Positions 58,757 through 64,000 of a DNA stretch of 64,000 nt are shown here, one piece after another. Below the pieces are notes generated by a model. It had not been told where the DNA came from. It saw only the letters and a list, made by a program, of their open reading frames with translations, and did not search any database. This DNA is from Pantoea latae. Lineage in GTDB: Bacteria > Pseudomonadota > Gammaproteobacteria > Enterobacterales > Enterobacteriaceae. Position 1 is the stretch's first letter, and every line of letters starts with the position of its first letter. Location of the stretch: assembly GCF_002077695.1 (NCBI RefSeq), contig NZ_MWUE01000022.1, positions 1 to 64,000 of the forward strand, given 5' to 3'. The translations under genes were made by a program, and so were the position numbers.

Positions 58757-59212
58757 ATGTCCTCAAAGTACGAAAAGACGCAGGGAACGAAGATTAACGT
58801 CTCTGCTGATGCAGCGACCGAAGCAAACCCGACCGGCGCAACCTGGCAAAGTATCAACTGCTCAACGAAAGAGCTGGGCTATACGGGCGGGCAAAAATCT
58901 GACATCGAAACGACCACGCTTTGCTCTACCGAGCAGGAGATGACGAACGGTCTGGCTGCGCCGGGCGAGGTCACCATTTCCGGTAACTGGTCGGCAGATG
59001 AAGAGGGACAAAACACCCTCCGAACCGCTTATGACACGGATGCGTTACACGCCTTTCAGGTCATCTTCCCGTCTGGTAACGGCTATGCCTTCCTGGCTGA
59101 AGTGCGCCAGAACAGCTGGAGTATCTCAACGGCTGGAGTGGTAACGGCATCCTTTACGCTTCGCGTCAAAGGCAAGCCCGTCCCGATCATACCGGCACCG
59201 GCTGCAGGCTAA
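58757..59212 (+). CDS. Tail tube protein
   Basis: 151 residues. KYEKTQGTKINVSADAATEA, STKELGYTGGQKSDIETTTL, then GEVTISGNWSADEEGQNTLR: a phage tail tube fold shared with lambda V N-terminal domain. TCTGGAGATCACC precedes the ATG. It is the most highly expressed tail protein, consistent with its own strong ribosome site after a terminator. Confidence 0.88.
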   Translation: MSSKYEKTQGTKINVSADAATEANPTGATWQSINCSTKELGYTGGQKSDIETTTLCSTEQEMTNGLAAPGEVTISGNWSADEEGQNTLRTAYDTDALHAFQVIFPSGNGYAFLAEVRQNSWSISTAGVVTASFTLRVKGKPVPIIPAPAAG

Positions 59213-59259
59213 TAACAGCGGCGAAAGCCGCTTTTCCTGAATGAAACAGAGAAAATGAA

Positions 59260-59652
59260 ATGGCAAAAACGGCATCACAGAATAACTTACGCGCGCTGGC
59301 GCTGGCCCCGATGGCAGGGTTTCGAAGCAAGGTTATTTCCGTCCCGGAATGGGAGAATGCAAAAGTAAAACTGCGAGAGCCTTCAGGTCAGGCCTGGCTT
59401 GAATGGCAGCAGATTATTAATCCTAATCCTGAAGGCGAGCCAGAAAAACTGACCGCTGCAGAGCGCGCGCTGCGAAATAAAAACGCAGATGTAGTGCTGT
59501 TTATCGACGTGCTGCTGAATGAAAACGATACACCCGTTTTCAAAGCCGAAGACAAGCCGCTTGTCGAAAACATTTATGGGCCGGTCCATGCCCGACTGCT
59601 CAAGCAAGCGCTCGATCTGAGCACGTCACAGGCTGACGCAGAGGCAAAGTAA
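59260..59652 (+). CDS. Tail assembly chaperone (G-like)
   Basis: 130 residues. LRALALAPMAGFRSKVISVP, EWENAKVKLREPSGQAWLEW and ALDLSTSQADAEAK match phage tail assembly chaperones. The following DUF4035 frame is in the -1 register and open from 59637, so a -1 shift in about 59637-59652 would fuse them. A candidate slip is at A_AAG in GCAAAGTAA, right at the stop. Confidence 0.82.
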   Translation: MAKTASQNNLRALALAPMAGFRSKVISVPEWENAKVKLREPSGQAWLEWQQIINPNPEGEPEKLTAAERALRNKNADVVLFIDVLLNENDTPVFKAEDKPLVENIYGPVHARLLKQALDLSTSQADAEAK

Positions 59653-59675
59653 GACAGCCCGGCACATTTTTCCTG

Positions 59676-59945
59676 ATGACTCTGGCGCTTCGTCTTGGGC
59701 GCACTTTGCATGAGCTTAAATCATCACTCACAGCCAGCGAACTGCGCATGTGGATCGAGTATGACCGCCTTAATCCTGTCAGCGATCGGCGTGGGGACAT
59801 ACAGGCGGCTCAGATTGCTACAGCCGTTCTGAATTCACAGGGCGCAAAAGTGAAAATGGAAGATGTGCTGCTTCAGTGGCAGGAACCTGATCCGGTTGAG
59901 GAATCCAGCGGGCTGGAAGATTTCTTTGCTGCGCTTGCCGGATAG
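59676..59945 (+). CDS. DUF4035 tail chaperone extension (T-like)
   Basis: 89 residues from its own ATG; the frame is open back to 59637. MTLALRLGRTLHELKSSLTA, SELRMWIEYDRLNPVSDRRG, DIQAAQIATAVLN is classic DUF4035. It is expected to be produced as a fusion with the previous protein by a -1 frameshift, as in lambda G-T. It precedes the tape measure gene. Confidence 0.82.
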   Translation: MTLALRLGRTLHELKSSLTASELRMWIEYDRLNPVSDRRGDIQAAQIATAVLNSQGAKVKMEDVLLQWQEPDPVEESSGLEDFFAALAG

Positions 59946-59967
59946 CGCAGCCCTTAAAGGGTGACTT

Positions 59968-62900
59968 ATGGCTACGCTGCGTGAACTTATCATTAAAATT
60001 TCGGCGAACTCCACTTCATTCCAGTCCGAAATTGCGCGAGCGTCGCGCATGGGGTCTGATTATTACAAAACCATGGAGCAGGGCGGGCGAAAAGCCTCAG
60101 CTGCCACGCGAGAAACTCAGCGTGCTTTGGCTGATCTCAATTCTCAGCTGTCGTCAGTTCGTGAGCGTGCCGCAGGTATGGCTGGGGCATTTGCCGGCGC
60201 TTTTGCGACCAGCCAGCTGGTCCACTATGCCGATACATGGAACCAGCTAAGCGGTCGCCTGCGACTTGCCTCTACCTCCGCAGAGGATTTCACCCGATCG
60301 CAGCAGACTCTGATGTCTATCAGCCAGCGCACCGGAACGTCATTCGAGGCGAACGCGAATCTGTACAGCCGCATTGCCTCATCTCTGCGGGACGCCGGCT
60401 ATGCATCGGCTGACGTCGCCAAAGTTACAGAGACCGTGGCCACCTCGCTTAAGCTGTCAGGCGCGAGCACCGAGGAGGCCAGTTCCGTTATTACCCAGCT
60501 GAGCCAGGCGCTGGGTTCAGGCGTGCTGCGCGGTGAGGAATTCAACGCCATTATGGAAAGTGGTGGCAGGCTGGCTAAGTTCCTTGCGGATGGTCTGGGA
60601 ACCACCATTGGCGGCCTGCGTAACATGGCAAACAACGGCGAGCTGACCACAGATAAGATCGTGCCGCTCCTGACCAATGTCGACCAGTTGCGGAAAGAGT
60701 TCGATACGCTGCCAGCTTCAATCAGCGGCTCTGCGCAGAAAGTAGAAAACGCATTCATGGCATGGGTGGGTGGCGCTAACAACGCCGTCGGAGCCTCGTC
60801 ATCCCTTTCAGGCGTGCTCGATGGCCTGGCAAAGAACATCGACACGGTGGCGAACGCTGCTGGCGTGCTGGTCGGGCTGGGTGTCGCCCGCTATTTCGGC
60901 AACATGGTCACTGGTGTTGCCAGCGCCACGGCCTCTGTCATTTCCAATACTGCTGCGGAGGTAGCTCTTGCAGAAGCCCAGTTGCGCGGTACTCAGGTAA
61001 GCGTCGCAACAGCCAGGCAGGCCGTATATCGTGCTCAGCAGGCACGTTCAGCAGCCGCTGGCATTGAGGCGCAGATTGCAGCTGAGCGTCAGCTTGCTGT
61101 CGCTCAGGCACAGTTGAACACCTCAATTACGGCCCGCTCATCTGCAGCCGGACGACTTACCGAAACAGCCTCCGTAATGTCCCGCCTTGGCAGTGGGGTT
61201 CTGGGTCTGCTCGGTGGATGGCCAGGCGTGATTATTGCCGCTGGCACGGCTATGTACGGGGTATATCAGCATACGCAGCAGGTACACCAGGAGGCAGTCG
61301 CATTCTCTGACAATCTGGACGCTATCAACAGCAAGCTCAACCAGATGTCAGTCGCCGGATTACGTTCTACGTCAGCAGATGCGCGCGGTTCGCTGACAGC
61401 GCAGAAAAAAGACCTTGCCGATATTGATGAGCAAATCCGACAAACACGCGACAGTCTCGCAGCCATGCAGAGCATGGAAAAGCAGTATGACGAGCATCCC
61501 TGGCTGGCTCGAATTAACAACCTCATGTCAGTCGAGGAGCTTACCAAAAGGCAGCAGGATGCTACCGATCAGCTTAATAAGCTGGAATATCAGCGAGAGC
61601 AGGCTGCGTCAAAGGTCGAAGCAACTCAGAAGCTGGTGAATGATGCCAGCGATCTTGCTACTAAAAAGGCCATTGAGCAGGCCGGCGCCGTAGCGATTCT
61701 GAAAGGTGCTTATGATCTGCTGAATCGCTCAATGAGTGCCATGGGTGGCGCCACGCCTCCGCAGTATGCAGGCCCGGTTGTATCACTGGCTAAAGCCACG
61801 CCTCAGCAGTCTACGGCGCTGGAAAAAGCCCGGCGCGATAACGAGCTGGCAAGCCTGTCCGGTTTGCAGAAACTGCATCGGCAGTATGAATATGAAGCCG
61901 ACGATTTAAAGCTTACTGGCGCGCTCTATACGCAGTACGTTTACAACAAGGACCAGGCTGCTAAAAAGGATGCTGAAGCAGCGCAGGCAAAAAAAGATGG
62001 CACTGCGGCCACCAATGCGCAGAACAAGGCTGAGCGAGAGGCGGCTTCTGTTGCTGAACAGTACGCGCGGAAAATGGCCGATCTCAGCGTGGCGGTGGAA
62101 GTGCAAAAGGTTCGCGCTACCGAGGGAGAAAAGGCGTCTGAGCTTTATGCCGCCTCACATCAGGCCGGAACCAAATGGACTGATGAGCAGCGCCAGGCAA
62201 TCAGGGCATCATCAACTGAACTGGAGAAGTGGACCCAGAAAGCTGATGAAAATGTTCGAAAGCAGCGCGAGCAAATTGAGGCGCTGAAAGACCTGCGTGA
62301 CGCGGCTCGTAAGTATCAGGATGATGCAGCCATGATCTCATCCACTGCAGGGATGGGGGACCGCCAGAGGGAGCGCTTCACCGAGCAGCAGCAGGTAGAT
62401 CGTGTGTTTGATAAAACTGATAAGGGCGCAGATGCCGTGGCGGCCAGAACAGCAGCACTCGATGCTCTGGACAGGAAATATCAGGAAACAGCCGCTACCG
62501 AAGCCAACTGGCTTAACGGCGTCTCTCGTGGTTATGAAAACTGGCTTGCCAATACCAGTAACGTTGCTGGCACGGTTTCGCAGGGCATTACTTCTACCAT
62601 GGATAGCGCGCTAGATAACATGTCTGCAATGCTGGTGGGTAGCAAAGCCGACTGGAAGAGCTGGGGGCTGTCTGTTCTCCAGATGATTTCGAAAGTTGCG
62701 CTGCAAATGGCAATCGTAAATGCCATGGGCAGCAGTGGCTCATCTTTCGGGAGCATTCTCGGGTCGGTTTTCAGCAGTTTCGGTGGCGCAGCTGCGGGGG
62801 CTGCGGGCGGAACGACCGGTGCTATGGGTATGTCAACGAGCTATGCCGCTTATGATGATGGCGGATATACGGGGCCGGGTGGTAAACACGATCCTGCCGG

Positions 62901-63240
62901 CATCGTCCACAAAGGTGAGTTTGTTTTCACCAAAGAGGCAACGCAGCGGATTGGCGTATCGAACCTATATGACATGATGCGGGGGTACGCTACTGGCGGC
63001 TACGTGGGTAATCCCGCCCAGCCCATCTATTCATCTGGCGTTAACCGCGCTACAGGAAGCGGTAACACGGTCATTCAGGTTAATGCTCCCGTCAGCATAG
63101 TTCAGGATGGCGGGTCTGGTGATGCGTCTTCTGCCGGCACCGCTAACGCGGCCAATCAGCTTAAATCCATCGTTCAGACCACAATCACAGAGCGCCTGAG
63201 GAAAGAGATGTCTCCCGGTGGCGTCCTGTATCGCGCATAA
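59968..63240 (+). CDS. Tail tape measure protein
   Basis: 1090 residues. LRELIIKISANSTSFQSEIA is the usual start. The TMP domain includes WNQLSGRLRLASTSAEDFTR, LGSGVLRGEEFNAIMESGGR and LADGLGTTIGGLRNMA. Hydrophobic segments occur near residues 305-320 and 410-430, and a long coiled coil spans residues 470-830. The C-terminus has the family's YDDGGYTGPGGKHDPAGIVH, KGEFVFTKEA motif. It sets tail length. Confidence 0.93.
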   Translation: MATLRELIIKISANSTSFQSEIARASRMGSDYYKTMEQGGRKASAATRETQRALADLNSQLSSVRERAAGMAGAFAGAFATSQLVHYADTWNQLSGRLRLASTSAEDFTRSQQTLMSISQRTGTSFEANANLYSRIASSLRDAGYASADVAKVTETVATSLKLSGASTEEASSVITQLSQALGSGVLRGEEFNAIMESGGRLAKFLADGLGTTIGGLRNMANNGELTTDKIVPLLTNVDQLRKEFDTLPASISGSAQKVENAFMAWVGGANNAVGASSSLSGVLDGLAKNIDTVANAAGVLVGLGVARYFGNMVTGVASATASVISNTAAEVALAEAQLRGTQVSVATARQAVYRAQQARSAAAGIEAQIAAERQLAVAQAQLNTSITARSSAAGRLTETASVMSRLGSGVLGLLGGWPGVIIAAGTAMYGVYQHTQQVHQEAVAFSDNLDAINSKLNQMSVAGLRSTSADARGSLTAQKKDLADIDEQIRQTRDSLAAMQSMEKQYDEHPWLARINNLMSVEELTKRQQDATDQLNKLEYQREQAASKVEATQKLVNDASDLATKKAIEQAGAVAILKGAYDLLNRSMSAMGGATPPQYAGPVVSLAKATPQQSTALEKARRDNELASLSGLQKLHRQYEYEADDLKLTGALYTQYVYNKDQAAKKDAEAAQAKKDGTAATNAQNKAEREAASVAEQYARKMADLSVAVEVQKVRATEGEKASELYAASHQAGTKWTDEQRQAIRASSTELEKWTQKADENVRKQREQIEALKDLRDAARKYQDDAAMISSTAGMGDRQRERFTEQQQVDRVFDKTDKGADAVAARTAALDALDRKYQETAATEANWLNGVSRGYENWLANTSNVAGTVSQGITSTMDSALDNMSAMLVGSKADWKSWGLSVLQMISKVALQMAIVNAMGSSGSSFGSILGSVFSSFGGAAAGAAGGTTGAMGMSTSYAAYDDGGYTGPGGKHDPAGIVHKGEFVFTKEATQRIGVSNLYDMMRGYATGGYVGNPAQPIYSSGVNRATGSGNTVIQVNAPVSIVQDGGSGDASSAGTANAANQLKSIVQTTITERLRKEMSPGGVLYRA

Positions 63241-63252
63241 GGTGACGGAAAC

Positions 63253-63594
63253 ATGGCTATTGATACATTCACCTGGTGTGCCAGAACTGAAGCAAGTGAG
63301 CAGCTGAACGTTTCCACGATTCAGGCGCAATTCGGTGACGGCTACAAACAAATCGCCGGTAAGGGAATCAACGAGGCATCAGAGAGCTGGTCCCTTGCCT
63401 GCAACGGAAGACTGGCCGCCATGGCCTCTGTGAGAGCTTTTCTCAAAAGCCATGTGACCACCTCTTTCTGGTGGACTAACCCATGGGGTGAAAAAAAGCT
63501 GTATCGGGTGAAATCAGACTCGATCAATCCCAAGTTCGTCAATGGGGACTTCGCGGAAATTTCTTTCACGTTTGAACAGGCATTTGCACCGTGA
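63253..63594 (+). CDS. Minor tail protein (M-like)
   Basis: 113 residues, Phage_min_tail. FGDGYKQIAGKGINEASESW, VRAFLKSHVTTSFWWTNPWG and FVNGDFAEISFTFEQAF match gpM. It belongs to the tail tip. Homologous to the prophage 1 gene at 22281-22610. Confidence 0.88.
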   Translation: MAIDTFTWCARTEASEQLNVSTIQAQFGDGYKQIAGKGINEASESWSLACNGRLAAMASVRAFLKSHVTTSFWWTNPWGEKKLYRVKSDSINPKFVNGDFAEISFTFEQAFAP

Positions 63595-63610
63595 CAGGTC
63601 ACGAACCAAC

Positions 63611-63632
63611 AGGCGCTCCGGCGCCTTTTTTT
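63611..63632 (+). terminator. Terminator between M-like and L-like genes
   Basis: AGGCGC, loop TCCG, GCGCCT, then seven T residues; a perfect 6-bp stem. Confidence 0.8.
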
Positions 63633-63643
63633 ATGGGTGAAAT

Positions 63644-64000
63644 ATGAGCTTTACTCAGGATGTTCAGGCGCTGGAGCCGGGCCAGCTGGTGCAGATGATT
63701 GAGATCGACGGGACAGAATTCGGCCTTGACACCATTCTGCGATTCCATGCTTACAACCTTCCCACAGAAGGCTGGGCATCATTTGCCGCGGATAATTTGC
63801 CGTCCATCATTTGGCAGGGAAATGAGTTCGACCCGCACCCCTACGAGCTGACAGGACTGGAAATGAGCAGCTCAGGCTCACAGCCCACGCCTAAGCTTTC
63901 AGTCGGTAACGTTGGCAATTACGTTACGGCGCTTTGCCTGCAGTACCAAGACATGGTGAAGGCGAAGGTAAGGATTCATACCACGCTTGCAAAATACCTC
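63644..64000 (+). CDS. Minor tail protein (L-like), cut by window end
   Basis: The first 119 codons are present: MSFTQDVQALEPGQLVQMIE, FGLDTILRFHAYNLPTEGW, then HPYELTGLEMSSSGSQPTPK. This is the N-terminal part of a gpL-type tail-tip protein. The cysteine-rich iron-sulphur region should lie beyond the window. GGGTGAAAT precedes the ATG. Confidence 0.85.
   Translation, partial: MSFTQDVQALEPGQLVQMIEIDGTEFGLDTILRFHAYNLPTEGWASFAADNLPSIIWQGNEFDPHPYELTGLEMSSSGSQPTPKLSVGNVGNYVTALCLQYQDMVKAKVRIHTTLAKYL

Overview
The window is bacterial DNA from an enterobacterium, most likely Erwiniaceae such as Pantoea or Erwinia (inference from GC level, enterobacterial-type prophage proteins and homologues of E. 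coli FumD, YcgZ, YmgA and AriR). Almost all of it is prophage. Two different tailed-phage prophages flank one tRNA-Arg(CCT) gene (argW type, 31055-31129, minus strand).

Region 1 (1-7.9 kb) is a decayed and accessory-laden early region. It holds a 9-bp tandem repeat, a wrecked lambda P-type replication gene, a membrane protein of unknown function, a two-gene operon with a putative abortive-infection (putAbiC-like) membrane protein, an intact QuuD-type antiterminator, a possible DUF6037 gene, and a tyrosine recombinase split by an amber codon beside a perfect 23-bp inverted repeat. Region 2 (8-29.5 kb) is a lambda-order late operon: holin, GH24 endolysin, Rz/Rz1, a lambda-like cos site, Nu1-like and GpA-type terminase, gpW, portal, a ClpP-protease/major-capsid fusion, DUF2190, FII, Z, U, V, G/T, H, M, L, K, I and J. 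A P4-type integrase and a 30-residue membrane peptide close it beside the tRNA.

Region 3 (31.3-64 kb) is a second prophage, cut by the window end. Its integrase points away from the tRNA. A leftward operon carries an excisionase-like protein, a Cys-rich small protein and a tRNA-guanine-transglycosylase-like protein. The immunity region is strikingly lambda-like: three operators nearly identical to lambda OR, a lambda CI homologue and a lambda Cro homologue. The early genes are YmfL-like, a replication protein, PerC-like, ParB-like, Lar-like and RusA; then comes a cluster of small AriR/YmgB-family regulators, an ORF6N antirepressor, a DUF968 nuclease-like protein and a second QuuD-type antiterminator. 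The late genes are lysis genes, HNH, HK97-type terminase, portal, ClpP-like protease, capsid, connectors, tail tube, chaperones, tape measure and tail tip.

The best candidate for an undescribed system is a two-gene module present twice, once in each prophage: a 238-residue protein of unknown family followed by a 181-182-residue PIN-domain nuclease. Both copies have the same lengths, the same four acidic PIN residues at identical positions, and the same 10-nt gene overlap in which the PIN gene starts at TTG. One copy lies antisense between tail genes I and J, a classic moron site; the other sits behind cI, in the place of lambda rexAB. This suggests a lysogen-expressed defence, exclusion or toxin-antitoxin-like function; that function is inference. 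Other accessory finds are a pair of structured RNAs sharing an identical 20-nt segment (C4-antisense-like), an array of six leftward terminators, and several small membrane proteins.
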